A DNA stretch of 64,000 nt from Salvelinus alpinus (taxonomy: Eukaryota > Chordata > Actinopteri > Salmoniformes > Salmonidae), in NCBI RefSeq assembly GCF_045679555.1, contig NC_092115.1:39875728-39939727 (forward strand), read 5' to 3'. Shown one piece after another: positions 52,118-64,000 of this stretch. A program made the translations under genes and the position numbers. The notes beneath the pieces are model-generated. The model did not search any database. It was not told the origin of the DNA and was given only the letters and a program-made list of their open reading frames with translations. Every line of letters starts with the position of its first letter. Within the stretch, counting starts at the first letter, position 1.

Positions 52118-54415
52118 CAGGGCCGGTCCTGGACGTTCTTCCGCCCTAGGCGAAACAAAAATATTATCAGAAAGAGAAAAGCTCAATTAATAGGGACAGA
52201 ATAGCAAGTCATTTAAAAATAAAAAATCTCATCGAATATTATTGGCTGCAGTTTAACTTCATGATTGTCATAGTGAGGAATCAATGCATCGGAGTCACGT
52301 CTTTCGCGGGCATTTTAGAGCTTGTTTCTACCATAAGGCATCACCGAGTTAAGCTTTGTTATAGAACACTTGATATAATCTGGATACGTTTTATGTATTT
52401 ATTTCAAAATATAAAGCAAACAATAGATGTCCCTTTTGCCCTTTTCTCAAAGGGTGTGATACACTCACTCAATTCGAGCCCTGTTTTTAGTCAAACACAC
52501 CAAGCCGTTCTCAGACATGGAGGTATTTAATCAGTGCATGGGACAATATTGGAGTATTTGGCTATACCGACATCTATGGAGGATAATTGTGTCTGTCAAA
52601 CAGGGAGTCTCACCACTTATTTATTGGAGGATGAAGAAATAAGCTCAAATTATCTATGTAACTCTATGTTTATGCCCATAAAAAAATTTGGTGGACGTAT
52701 GCACATATAGGAGGTCCCTTACCAGGCAGAAGGGAATTTTACCCCTGCATCATCGAGTTACATTGTTGATATCACTATGCAACCTACTATCTAGAGTAGG
52801 AAAACGAGTTTCTTATTAATAATATCCCACCTGTTATCAAACATGGCACGACCCCATAATTGTTACAATTACAATAAAAATAACACTTTTATATAACATA
52901 TTTAACATATTTTAATATCCTGTATAACTGTAAAACAGTGTAAGATCATTTGAGCTTTGGAAAGGAGTGCTTTTATAAATGCATGGCGGGCCTCGTTTGC
53001 TGGAGCAGTGTAAAATAAGCTTTATGCCTATGGCCCAGCCTTAACGAATTTTGTTTATTTACATGTCCAAAATCAGCATTTATTTATTTCGTCTCCACCT
53101 AGAGTGGCCTCTTTCCTCTGCTGTGGTGCTGCGTTGCAGTCAGCGATTTTTGTAGCTCGGTAGCTGTCCATGGTCCTGAAATCAAATCATCTGAGTTTGC
53201 TTAGACACCAGCCTGATCTCCAGCTCCTTCCACCTCTGGAATCTATCTAGGTGGTCATGTGACTTCTCATGCGAGCTGAGGAGGTGACACTGATTCTTCC
53301 AGTCCCTGGTTCCATCCCTGACCAGCGCAGATTTACACTCGTGTGAAAAAAGTTTGCAGCAAAAACAGAAGGCTGCGTCGTTTTTGCTTGGAATAGACAA
53401 GCCTTGGTCTCTCCACTCTCTCCCCGTTCGCCATCCTCCTATTGTAGTGGGCCACCGAAAACTTTCGTTGCCCCTCATCTCTTGTGAAATTCCCTCCTTA
53501 TCCTGATGTGGCCCAGCCTGCTCTAACATATCCCGTAAATATGTTTTTTTTTTTTTGTCTGGGAGTCGGATTTAGCAGCAGCACCACCACTGTCATCCGG
53601 GACGGGGAGCGACGAATCTGAGTCTGGGTTCAAGATAGTAGGGTCTTCGCTGGCATTGTTTGGAGGTGTGGCTAGGCCTGGTGCGACCACCTGTTCTTGT
53701 CAGGACAGAGAGCTGTCATCATCGGTGGAAGTGCATGGCTCGGACTCCTCCGCTTTGCCCTCTTCGCTGCTAGAATCAGCGAACAGGGGCTCGTCGTTCG
53801 CGGCGAATGAATGGCCTGTCCACGTAAGCGTGTCATTCTCCACACCGGCTGATGGACATTGCTGCACACTTATACATTTCACCAGCGAATCTCTTTGGTT
53901 TAAAGATTGTGACTCTTTTCTCATTGTTTGAAAAAAAAAAAATCGCTTCCTGATAGTTTTTGTCTCTTAGACATCGTAGCAAATAGTTTCAAATCTCTAT
54001 AGATGACTTTTAGCTAAAATTATATCCACTAGTAGTAGCTAGCTAACGTTAACAGGCTAGGTTAGGCTACTGCCTTAATCACTAATCATCGTCGTAACTC
54101 ACAAACGTAAAAAAAAATATATATATATATTTGGCAGATTCATTTTGATTAATGTTTCACAATTGGATAATCCCATATAAACACACACATCACCATAGCT
54201 ACCAAGGACAGTGGGAGTGAACTTCGGGAGAAGTGGGAATGGGGTGGGGGCGGGAACTGTAGCAAAGCTATGAGCTGGTGGCTGGGGTGCCGCGGGTGGT
54301 GTAGTAGCGGATCAGGGGCGCTAGAGGGCGGCAGCCAATTGTCAAAATGCAGCCTCAAATTCACGTGCCGCCATAGGTGAAGACCTAATCTTGCCGAATG
54401 GGAGGGCCGTCCCTG
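52118..54415 (-). mobile_element. hAT element with TTF-type zinc finger, non-autonomous
   Basis: Ends cagggccggtcctgg (52118) and, from 54415 on the other strand, cagggacggccctcc are inverted. Flanks tccacatg (52110-52117) and tgcacatg (54416-54423) agree at 7 of 8, a hAT target duplication. The minus strand encodes an acidic N-terminus (MRKESQSLNQRDSLVKCISV, from 53924) with a stop at about 53700, then a reading frame into a TTF-type zinc finger (SFRWPTTIGG, KNDAAFCFCCKLFSHECKSA; 53182-53529). An A-run near 53545 shifts the frame. There is no DDE core. The tandem duplication breakpoint (53668) is inside it. Confidence 0.75.
53182..53924 (-). pseudogene. hAT transposase N-terminus with TTF zinc finger, broken
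   Basis: Two frames, 53924-53700 and 53529-53182, are linked by in-frame sequence after a stop (QEQVVAPGLATPPNNASEDP) and separated by a run of As. Cysteines CFCC and HECK fit a TTF/ZMYM-type DNA-binding domain. Catalytic domains are absent. Confidence 0.65.
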
Positions 54416-54865
54416 TGCACATGGCTAGTCGAACTCTTCATTGTGACAATGCCGAAACATTAATCCATGTGCAAATCTGTGCCATATTTTCATTTTTACC
54501 GAAATCAAAACATGATAAAAAGTTATCTACGGCGCGAAATATGCTTTTACAAGTGCCACCTTTATTTTATTACTTATCGTTAATGCCGTCTTTGGTGTGC
54601 TTATCAATGCATGCGCACCTTTTCCCCCCACTCTTATCGATAAAATGATTATCAGAATAATAATTGTATGTCATACAAACGTTCTACTGTGCGTGAAGTT
54701 TGAAATGCATTCTGTCTTTACATGATAATGTGATAGGTACTTTAAAATTATACATTTTTTTACACAAAACACATTGATTAATAAAATATTTATCAATCTT
54801 CTTCCTCAAATGAATGGAATGAATCTGATTTCATTGGTCCTCAACTGGCAGCTCAGACACTAATA

Positions 54866-56581
54866 AGTGATGGGCATTCCGGCTCTTTTCGGTGAGCCGG
54901 CTCGTTCGGCTCAGCTCACCAAAAAGAGCCGTCTCTTTTGGCTCCCAAACGGCTCTTTAAAAAATATATGTTTTGTATTTTTTCAAGTCACAGTTTGCGG
55001 TAGTTTGACTATGATTGGTGTTACAACAATTCTAATTAAATTATTAAATGAAATCATACTCTACCTGAACCACAATGTATTTAAAAATGCATTGGTTTGT
55101 TATGAAACATAATGCTATTAAACATTTGCATTTAAAGTATCACTTTTTAATGTATATAAACAAAGTGCATATAAATGTAACAATTCAAAACGAATACAAT
55201 CTGAACATAATAGAATATTGCACCATATCAAAGAAAAATAAATAACAATGTGCAAAACTGCAGCGTCCCACTTAAAACATTAAACTGGTCCCTCTTTTCT
55301 GTCACCCCTCTGTCACGTGTCCTGTGGTTACATTTGCTTTTCTCTGGCGGCTGGCTCTGATTCGCTGCAGACCCTTACACAGGAGTAGCATTTTTGAGGC
55401 TGTCACATAGCTGAAAATAGAGAACAGCAACTTATTAGTTCAGGTTCATGTTTTGTCTACTGACACTACATTCTCATCTACTGCTCATATGCATATATAA
55501 TTCTGGATTAAATAATTATGTAGTCATAACTGCTGACTGTACCTCTCTCCACTGATCTCTATAGTGACCTGCTCAAAGGGTTCCAGGACTGCACACCTCC
55601 TCCACCACCTCCCAATCCTCTTGGGTCAGAGCATCATCAGGTGCATTGACAATGGCCAGGGTAGAGACGATGGCATCATTTGACTCAAGAAACCACTTCA
55701 ACATATAAAATGTTGAATTCCACTTTATAGTGCAGTCTTGTTTAGGACTCAGCTCAGGCATCCCCATCTGGCATTGTGTAGACTGTAGTTTTTCAGCACC
55801 TACTGTGCTCCTGTGGAAATATTCCACAGCTGCTTTCACTTTGTCCACAGTGGGCTTCATCACCTTCAGAGCATCTCTTACAGTCAGGTTGATTGTGTGG
55901 GCAAAATATGGATGATGGGTCCATTTAATTTTTTTTATGGCTTTGGTTATGTTAGCTGCATTGTCGCTAACACAACATACCACTTTTCCATCTACTTGCC
56001 ATTCTCTGGCCACTCAACAGTTCCTCTGCCAAGTTCTCGCAGGTGTGTCTGTCGCTGAACTCACAGTTCACATATGCCGGTGTAGGTTGTGCGTAGAACC
56101 GGCTTTATATGATATTTTGTTTTGGCAAATTCTACAATGTGCGCTAACATAGTCTACATTATTAAAATGCATCCAAATGCTACTGTGCTTCTGACTCATT
56201 TTCCAGCTGTTGTTTTCGCAGCTGTCCTTCCTCTCTCTTCTCCGCTGCTAAGTGCGTGACTGTGTGAGTTGGCTCGGGCCTCCCTCACGCATCTTTGGTT
56301 CATTGGTTGACACTGCGTGTCTGATTGACAGGAACAACAGGAAAGACTGTTAGTCTGAGCAGACAGTCAGAACGAATGTGTGTGCGCTTGAGCATTTAAG
56401 CCTATATTATTTTATTTATTTTTTACGTTCTTTGAATTAGTTAATTCTATTCATTTCAATCTTTTGATTATTCTTATCTTTATTTTTTATTTTTTTTATA
56501 AATAGATTTGGCTCTTCTGATATGCGAGCCGGCTCCCAACGTTCACCTACAAGCCGACTCGTTCGCGAACGACCCATCACT
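54866..56581 (-). mobile_element. ZBED-type hAT element, copy 1
   Basis: Ends agtgatgggcattccggctc (54866) and, from 56581 on the other strand, agtgatgggtcgttcgcgaa are inverted; both ends are rich in gagccggct. No matching 8-bp target duplication is evident. The minus strand has a transposase fragment at 55573-56013 and a further exon-like piece near 55345-55410 (YVTASKMLLLCKGLQRIRAS). Confidence 0.72.
55573..56013 (-). pseudogene. hAT (ZBED-like) transposase fragment, copy 1
   Basis: 146 codons, including VCCVSDNAANITKAIKKIKW, HPYFAHTINLTVRDALKVMK and KQDCTIKWNSTFYMLKWFLE, typical of the hAT catalytic region around the second acidic residue. Both ends leave the frame: upstream HTCENLAEELL is in another frame, and downstream VCSPGTL should be a VLEPFEQVT-like stretch one base over. 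Confidence 0.75.
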
Positions 56582-56849
56582 ATCACACACGTCATTCAGG
56601 ATAAATGGAGTTAGCCTTCCCCGGAGCAGGTTAGTTCTGAAGGATTCGTTGCCATAAAAATTTACCTGACTTAACAGGTGAGCCACATTCACATGACTGG
56701 TTATCTCGAACTGAACTCAGAGTTGACCAAAGTTACCTGGCCAACTCCTCAAAATTGATTCCTAGGATACCAGGTTGTCCTCTAACGAGTGATGTAAACA
56801 ATATTTCTAGTTTCCATGTGTTTTTTGAGTTGTTAGCTTCAACAGCACA
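56582..56849. other. Spacer between hAT and Tc1
   Basis: No gene; 56775-56850 resembles 58735-58800 (gttgtcctctaac), an old repeat. Confidence 0.35.
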
Positions 56850-58410
56850 TACAGTCGTAGCCAAAAGTTGAGAATGACACAAATATTAATTTCCACAGTT
56901 TGCTGCTTCAGTGTCTTTAGATATTTTTGTCAGATGTTACTATGGAATACTGAAGTATAATTACAAGCATTTCATAAGTGTCAAAGGCTTTTATTGACAA
57001 TTACATGAAGTTGATGCAAAGAGTCAACATTTGCAGTGTTGACCCTTCTTTTTCAAGACCTCTGCAATCCGCCCTGGCATGCTGTCAATTAACTTCTGGG
57101 CCCCATCCTGATTGATGGCAGCCCATTCTTGCATAATCAATGCTTGGAGTTTGTCAGAATTTGTGTGGTTTTGTTTGTCCACCCGCCTCTTGAGGATTGG
57201 CCACAAGTTCTCAATGGGATTAAGATCTTGGAAGTTTCCTGGCCATGGACCCAAAATATCGATGTTTTGTTCCCCAAGCCACTTAGTTATCACTTTTGCC
57301 TTATGGCAAGGTACTCCATCATGCTGGAAAAGGCATTGTTCGTCACCAAACTGTTCCTGGATGGTTGGGAGAAGTTGCTCTCGGAGGATGTGTTGCTACC
57401 ATTTTTTATTCATGGCTGTGTTCTTAGGCAAAATTGTGAGTGAGCCCACTCCCTTGGCTGAGAAGCAACCCCACACATGAATGGTCTCAGGATGCTTTAC
57501 TGTTGGCATGACACAGGACTGATGGTAGCGCTCACCTTGTCTTCTCTGGACAAGCTTTTTTCCGGAGGCCCCAAACAATCAGAAAGGGCATTCATCAGAG
57601 AAAATGACTTTACCCCAGTCCTCAGCCATCTAATCCCTTACCTTTTGCAGAATATCAGTCTGTCCCTGATGTTTTTCCTGGAGAAAAGTGGCTTCTTTGC
57701 TGCCCTTCTTGACACCAGGCCATCCTCCAAAAGTCTTCATCTCACTGTGCATGCAGATGCACTCACACCTGCCTGCTACCATTCCTGAGCAAGCTCTGTA
57801 CTGGTGGTGCCCCGATCCCGCAGCTGAATCAACTTTAGGAGACGGTTCTGGCGCTTGCTGGACTTTCTTGGGCACCCTGAAGCCTTCTTCACAACAATTG
57901 AACCGCTCTCCTTGAAGTTCTTGATGATCCGATAAATTATTGATTTAGGTGCAATCTTACTGGCAGCAATATCCTTGCCTGTGAAGCCCTGTTTGTGCAA
58001 AGCAATGATGACAGCACGTGTTTCCTTGCAGGTAACCATGGTTGACAGAGGAAGAACAATGATTCCAAGCACCACCCTCCTTTTTGAAGCTTCCAGTCTG
58101 TTATTCGAACTCAATCAGCATGACAGAGTGATCTCCAGCCTTGTCCTCATCAACACTCACACCTGTGTTAACGAGATAATCACTGACATGATGTCAGCTG
58201 GTCCTTTTGTGGCAGGGCTGAAATGCAGTGGAAATGTTTTTGGGGATTCAGTTCCTTTGCATGGCAAAGAGGGACTTTGCAATTAATTGCAAGTCATCTG
58301 ATCACTCTTCATAACATTCAGTATATGCAAATTGCCATCATACAAACTGAGGCAGCAGACTTTGTGAAAATTAATATTTGTCATTCTCAAAACTTTTGGC
58401 CACGACTCTA
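56850..58410 (-). mobile_element. Tc1-like transposon, degenerate
   Basis: TA-flanked ends tacagtcgtagccaaaagtt and, from 58410, tagagtcgtggccaaaagtt are inverted. Minus-strand transposase pieces: TRAVIIALHKQGFTGKDIAA (from 58039), [20 protein letters not shown] (57430-57510), and [20 protein letters not shown] with a tail KKGQHCKC (57024-57240). Frames are disrupted. Confidence 0.82.
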
Positions 58411-59311
58411 CAACCTGATTTCAAACGATCACTTAAATAGCAGCCAACCGTTGACGCTGTTGATATCCTATGGTGTGTCATGATACGTTTGATATTTTCT
58501 TTATTCCATTTCCATGATGGCAGCCTCCTGAAATCAACATCCGCCATTCCAAAATATAGATAGAAGCCTTCTACTTATTCTCATCTAACCAACTATGTAT
58601 AGCAGGGTTCCCCAACTGGTGACCCCGCGGGCCAAATTCTGCAAAAGAAATTTGGCCCCCCCAACAGTGTTGCTTTTTTCTTTTGACGACCCCCGTATCA
58701 AAATCCAACACTGAAATGTAGTTGACTGTCTTCTGCAAGTTGTCCTCTAACCAGGTGAGGTAAAAAATATCTCCCTTTTCACATATGTTTTTTTAGTTAT
58801 GTTAAATTCGAAAGCATGTACAACCAGATTCAATTTTACGTTTTGGGAATATAAATAACTTTCAACATTTATTTCCAATGTTATTGTACTTAATCAGGTA
58901 AAAAAAAATGCTGAATGAGTCCAGAAACGTGCTGCGATTGATTGATTTTGATGATATACCAGAAATCCCAAAATCGGGTTTGCGCTGCCTGTACAAACAT
59001 CCTGCAAAACAGGACAAGCAGACCTCTTGGTAGAGAGCATATTCACTTACTGATTGGCAGCATGCACAATGATACTCACCTTCAACTACACAAAAAATAC
59101 CTCTAGTCATCCTTGAATTTGCTGCTGACATATGGTACATAAATCCAAGATCAGTGCACCAATGCCACCCCTCCAACTGAACCCCACACCTCCAACGTTG
59201 GAACCCTGCATTTGGGCGGAAGATTGAATAAGTCAATTTACAATCTTAACCAGAATCTGGGTTTACAGGAGACCTGCAAAAATGATTTCCAGACAAGGCT
59301 TTTTTTCCATA
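58411..59311. other. Repeat-rich spacer
   Basis: Contains a hAT-like end at 58600-58670 (gcagggttccccaactggtg). Nothing coding is supported. Confidence 0.4.
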
Positions 59312-60757
59312 CAAGGCAGTGATGCAACCAGTCAGGATGCTCTCGATGGTGCAGCTGTAGAACCTTTTGAGGATCTAAGGACCCATGCCAAATCTTTTCA
59401 GTCTCCTGAGGGGGAATAGGTTTTGTCGTGCCCTCTTCACGACCGTCTTGATGTGCTTGGACCATGTTAGTTTGTTGGTGATGTGGACACCAAGGAACTT
59501 GAATCTCTCAACCTGCTCCACTACAGCCCCGTCAATGAGAATGAGTGCGTGCTCGGCCCTCCTTTTCCTGTAGTCCACAATCATCTCCTTTGTCTTGATC
59601 ACGTTGAGGGAGAGGTTGTTGTCCTGGCACCACACAGCCAGGTCTCTGACATCCTCCTTATAGGCGGTCTCGTCGTTGTTCAGACCTACCACTGTTGTGT
59701 CATCAGCAAATTTAATGGTGTTGGAGTCGTGCCTGGCCGTGCAGTCATGAGTGAACAGGGAGTACAGGAGGGGACTGAGCACGCACCCCTGAGGGGCCCC
59801 AGTGTTGAGGATCAGCGTGGCGGATGTGTCGCTGCCTACCCTTACCACCTGGGGGCGGCCCGTCAGGAAGGCCAGGATCCAGTTGCAGAGGGAAGTGTTT
59901 AGTCCCAGGGTCCTTAGCTTAGTGATGAGCTTTGAGGGCAGTATGGTGTTGAACGCTGAGCTGTAGTCAATGAATAGCATTCTCACATAGGTGTTCCTTT
60001 TGTCCAGGTGGGAAAGGGAAGTGTGGAGTGCAATAGAGATTGCCTCATCTGTGGATCTGTTGGGACGGTATTTAAAATTGGAGTAGGTCTAGGGTTTCTG
60101 GGATAATGGTGTCGATGTGAGCCATGACCAGCCTTTCAAAGCATTTCATGGCTACAGACTTGAGTGCTACGGGTCGGTAATCATTTAGGCAGGTTACCTT
60201 AGTGTTCTTGGGCACAGGGACTATGGTGGTCTGCTTGAAACATGTTGGTATTACATACTCAGTCAGGGAGAGGTTGAAAATGTCAGTGACGACACTTGCC
60301 AGTTGGTCAGCACATGCTCGGAGTACACGTCCTGGTAATCCGTCTGGCCCAGCGGCCTTGGAAATGTTGACCTGTTTAAATTTCTTACTCACATTGGCTG
60401 CGGAGAGCGTGATCACACAGTCGTCTGGAACAGCTGATGCTCTCATGCATGTTTCAGTGTTACTTGCTTCGAAGCGAGCATAGAAGTGATTTAGCTCGTC
60501 TGTTAGGCTCGTGTCACTGGGAAGCTCTCTGCTGTGCTTCCCATTGTGGTCTGTAATAGTTTGCAAGCCCTGCCACATCCAACGAGTTTTGGAGCCGGTG
60601 TAGTACGATTCGATCTTAGTCCTGTATTGATGCTTTGCCTGTTTGATGGTTCGTCGGAGGGCATAGCGGGATTTCTTATAAGCTTCTGGGTTAGAGTCCC
60701 GCTCCTTTAGCTCAATGTGAATGTTGCCTGTAATCCATGGCTTCTGGTTGGGGTATG
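59312..60757 (-). mobile_element. Non-LTR retrotransposon (LINE) fragment with reverse transcriptase
   Basis: Minus-strand RT is readable in two frames. 60578-60072 carries SKAAGPDGLPGRVLRACADQ and TTIVPVPKNTKVTCLNDYRP (RT blocks 1-2). 59986-59375 carries [40 protein letters not shown], the catalytic FADDTTVVG and [21 protein letters not shown] small indel near 60085 separates them. Both ends are truncated: the 3' end is lost and the 5' side is cut by a Tc1 end at 60758. The clade is probably Rex1/L2-like; I am not sure. Confidence 0.82.
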
Positions 60758-60958
60758 TACAGTTGAAGTCGGAAGTTTACATAAACTTAGGTTGGAGTCA
60801 TTAAAACTCGTTTTTCAACCACTCCACACATTTCTTGTTGACAAACTATAGTTTTGGCAAGTCAGTTAGGTCATCTACTTTGTGCATGACACAATTTTTC
60901 CAACAATTGTTGACAGACAGATTATTTCACTGTATCACAATTCCAGTGGGTCAGAAGT
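60758..60958 (+). repeat. Tc1 left inverted repeat of the Sleeping-Beauty-type salmonid family
   Basis: The sequence tacagttgaagtcggaagtt and cattaaaactcgtttttcaa matches the terminal repeat of the extinct salmonid Tc1 family. It inserted at a TA in the LINE and is cut off at 60958 by the start of the duplicated unit, so no transposase remains. Confidence 0.8.
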
Positions 60959-62171
60959 GTGGCTAGGCCTGGTGTGGCTAGGCCTGGTGCGACCACCTGT
61001 TCTTGTCAGGACAGAGAGCTGTCATCATCGGTGGAAGTGCATGGCTCGGACTCCTCCGCTTTGCCCTCTTCGCTGCTAGAATCAGCGAACAGGGGCTCGT
61101 CGTTCGCGGCGAATGAATGGCCTGTCCACGTAAGCGTGTCATTCTCCACACCGGCTGATGGACATTGCTGCACACTTATACATTTCACCAGCGAATCTCT
61201 TTGGTTTAAAGATTGTGACTCTTTTCTCATTGTTTGAAAAAAAAAAAATCGCTTCCTGATAGTTTTTGTCTCTTAGACATCGTAGCAAATAGTTTCAAAT
61301 CTCTATAGATGACTTTTAGCTAAAATTATATCCACTAGTAGTAGCTAGCTAACGTTAACAGGCTAGGTTAGGCTACTGCCTTAATCACTAATCATCGTCG
61401 TAACTCACAAACGTAAAAAAAAATATATATATATATTTGGCAGATTCATTTTGATTAATGTTTCACAATTGGATAATCCCATATAAACACACACATCACC
61501 ATAGCTACCAAGGACAGTGGGAGTGAACTTCGGGAGAAGTGGGAATGGGGTGGTGGCGGGAACTGTAGCAAAGCTATGAGCTGGTGGCTGGGGTGCCGCG
61601 GGTGGTGTAGTAGCGGATCAGGGGCGCTAGAGGGCGGCAGCCAATTGTCAAAATGCAGCCTCAAATTCACGTGCCGCCATAGGTGAAGACCTAATCTTGC
61701 CGAATGGGAGGGCCGTCCCTGTGCACATGGCTAGTCGAACTCTTCATTGTGACAATGCCGAAACATTAATGCATGTGCAAATCTGTGCCATATTTTCATT
61801 TTTACCGAAATCAAAACATGATAAAAAGTTATCTACGGCGCGAAATATGCTTTTACAAGTGCCACCTTTATTTTATTACTTATCGTTAATGCCGTCTTTG
61901 GTGTGCTTATCAATGCATGCGCACCTTTTCCCCCCACTCTTATCGATAAAATGATTATCAGAATAATAATTGTATGTCATACAAACGTTCTACTGTGCGT
62001 GAAGTTTGAAATGCATTCTGTCTTTACATGATAATGTGATAGGTACTTTAAAATTATACATTTTTTTACACAAAAAACATTGATTAATAAAATATTTATC
62101 AATCTTCTTCCTCAAATGAATGGAATGAATCTGATTTCATTGGTCCTCAACTGGCAGCTCAGACACTAATA

Positions 62172-63887
62172 AGTGATGGGCATTCCGGCTCTTTTCGGTG
62201 AGCCGGCTCGTTCGGCTCAGCTCACCAAAAAGAGCCGTCTCTTTTGGCTCCCAAACGGCTCTTTAAAAAATATATGTTTTGTATTTTTTCAAGTCACAGT
62301 TTGCGGTAGTTTGACTATGATTGGTGTTACAACAATTCTAATTAAATTATTAAATGAAATCATACTCTACCTGAACCACAATGTATTTAAAAATGCATTG
62401 GTTTGTTATGAAACATAATGCTATTAAACATTTGCATTTAAAGTATCACTTTTTAATGTATATAAACAAAGTGCATATAAATGTAACAATTCAAAACGAA
62501 TACAATCTGAACATAATAGAATATTGCACCATATCAAAGAAAAATAAATAACAATGTGCAAAACTGCAGCGTCCCACTTAAAACATTAAACTGGTCCCTC
62601 TTTTCTGTCACCCCTCTGTCACGTGTCCTGTGGTTACATTTGCTTTTCTCTGGCGGCTGGCTCTGATTCGCTGCAGACCCTTACACAGGAGTAGCATTTT
62701 TGAGGCTGTCACATAGCTGAAAATAGAGAACAGCAACTTATTAGTTCAGGTTCATGTTTTGTCTACTGACACTACATTCTCATCTACTGCTCATATGCAT
62801 ATATAATTCTGGATTAAATAATTATGTAGTCATAACTGCTGACTGTACCTCTCTCCACTGATCTCTATAGTGACCTGCTCAAAGGGTTCCAGGACTGCAC
62901 ACCTCCTCCACCACCTCCCAATCCTCTTGGGTCAGAGCATCATCAGGTGCATTGACAATGGCCAGGGTAGAGACGATGGCATCATTTGACTCAAGAAACC
63001 ACTTCAACATATAAAATGTTGAATTCCACTTTATAGTGCAGTCTTGTTTAGGACTCAGCTCAGGCATCCCCATCTGGCATTGTGTAGACTGTAGTTTTTC
63101 AGCACCTACTGTGCTCCTGTGGAAATATTCCACAGCTGCTTTCACTTTGTCCACAGTGGGCTTCATCACCTTCAGAGCATCTCTTACAGTCAGGTTGATT
63201 GTGTGGGCAAAATATGGATGATGGGTCCATTTAATTTTTTTTATGGCTTTGGTTATGTTAGCTGCATTGTCGCTAACACAACATACCACTTTTCCATCTA
63301 CTTGCCATTCTCTGGCCACTCAACAGTTCCTCTGCCAAGTTCTCGCAGGTGTGTCTGTCGCTGAACTCACAGTTCACATATGCCGGTGTAGGTTGTGCGT
63401 AGAACCGGCTTTATATGATATTTTGTTTTGGCAAATTCTACAATGTGCGCTAACATAGTCTACATTATTAAAATGCATCCAAATGCTACTGTGCTTCTGA
63501 CTCATTTTCCAGCTGTTGTTTTCGCAGCTGTCCTTCCTCTCTCTTCTCCGCTGCTAAGTGCGTGACTGTGTGAGTTGGCTCGGGCCTCCCTCACGCATCT
63601 TTGGTTCATTGGTTGACACTGCGTGTCTGATTGACAGGAACAACAGGAAAGACTGTTAGTCTGAGCAGACAGTCAGAACGAATGTGTGTGCGCTTGAGCA
63701 TTTAAGCCTATATTATTTTATTTATTTTTTACGTTCTTTGAATTAGTTAATTCTATTCATTTCAATCTTTTGATTATTCTTATCTTTATTTTTTATTTTT
63801 TTTATAAATAGATTTGGCTCTTCTGATATGCGAGCCGGCTCCCAACGTTCACCTACAAGCCGACTCGTTCGCGAACGACCCATCACT
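62172..63887 (-). mobile_element. ZBED-type hAT element, copy 2 (by duplication)
   Basis: The same ends, frameshifts and flanks as 54866-56581, so it was copied with its surroundings and did not transpose. Confidence 0.75.
62879..63319 (-). pseudogene. hAT (ZBED-like) transposase fragment, copy 2
   Basis: Encodes the same 146 residues as 55573-56013, with the same disruptions on both sides. Confidence 0.75.
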
Positions 63888-64000
63888 ATCACACACGTCA
63901 TTCAGGATAAATGGAGTTAGCCTTCCCCGGAGCAGGTTAGTTCTGAAGGATTCGTTGCCATAAAAATTTACCTGACTTAACAGGTGAGCCACATTCACAT

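Larger units (their letters stand above)
53668..60973. repeat. 7,306-bp tandem unit, copy 1
   Basis: The sequence from 53668 recurs from 60974 at a constant offset of 7,306 bp, in all compared positions. The unit holds part of a TTF-hAT, a ZBED-hAT, a Tc1, a LINE fragment and a Tc1 end. Its edges do not coincide with transposon ends. Confidence 0.85.
60974..64000. repeat. 7,306-bp tandem unit, copy 2 (continues beyond window)
   Basis: 3,027 bp matching 53668-56694. I saw only a few substitutions (for example near 54247/61553, 54448/61754 and 54766/62072) and no length change. It carries the same broken hAT transposase frames (62879-63319 equals 55573-56013). Confidence 0.88.

Noticed and set aside
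59483..59902. 139-codon plus-strand open frame
   Set aside because: Antisense shadow of the LINE reverse transcriptase.
62172..63887. Second hAT copy as evidence of recent transposition
   Set aside because: Identity extends well past the element on both sides and includes the same frameshifts, so it was copied as part of a larger block.

Overview
The window is vertebrate nuclear DNA from a salmonid-type teleost. Three multi-exon genes with GT-AG introns sit in sequence crowded with Tc1-family transposons, hAT elements, non-LTR retrotransposon pieces and tRNA-headed SINEs of kinds I know from trout and salmon. There are no operons, CRISPR arrays or bacterial features.

Genes. (1) 385-17942, plus strand: the 3' part of an unc13 (Munc13) gene, most like unc13a. 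Twenty-eight phase-consistent exons encode the C1, C2B, MUN and C2C modules with no frameshift. The 5' exons lie left of the window. (2) 30763-34997, minus strand: a complete three-exon mex3 gene, probably mex3d, with two KH domains and a C-terminal RING, plus a probable long 3' UTR to about 26.9 kb. (3) 42329-46464, minus strand: an mbd3 gene. Its last five exons are clear, and a 14-nt first exon can be proposed, but the exon for the N-terminal half of the methyl-CpG-binding domain cannot be found. mex3d and mbd3 are also adjacent and co-oriented in human (19p13.3), which supports both names. unc13 and mex3d converge.

Mobile DNA. Eight Tc1-like copies or remnants are recognisable. One (21786-23397) keeps a 341-codon transposase frame broken only by two stop codons, and it sits inside the transposase gene of a second, intron-bearing Tc1/mariner-type element (20981-24993). 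A LINE 3' fragment is nested in another Tc1 (18559-20465). The mbd3 gene carries a 1.24-kb hAT-like insertion with a perfect 8-bp target duplication and a 527-bp foldback repeat. From 52.1 kb to the end there is a stack of hAT, Tc1 and LINE insertions, and a 7,306-bp unit beginning at 53668 starts again at 60974 with almost no differences.

The most interesting observations are the apparent lock of this mbd3 copy into an MBD3b-like short form, the tandem 7.3-kb unit (or assembly artefact), the near-intact Tc1 inside a spliced transposase gene, candidate microexons in unc13, and foldback elements. All gene calls come from reading translations and splice signals by eye. No search was run.
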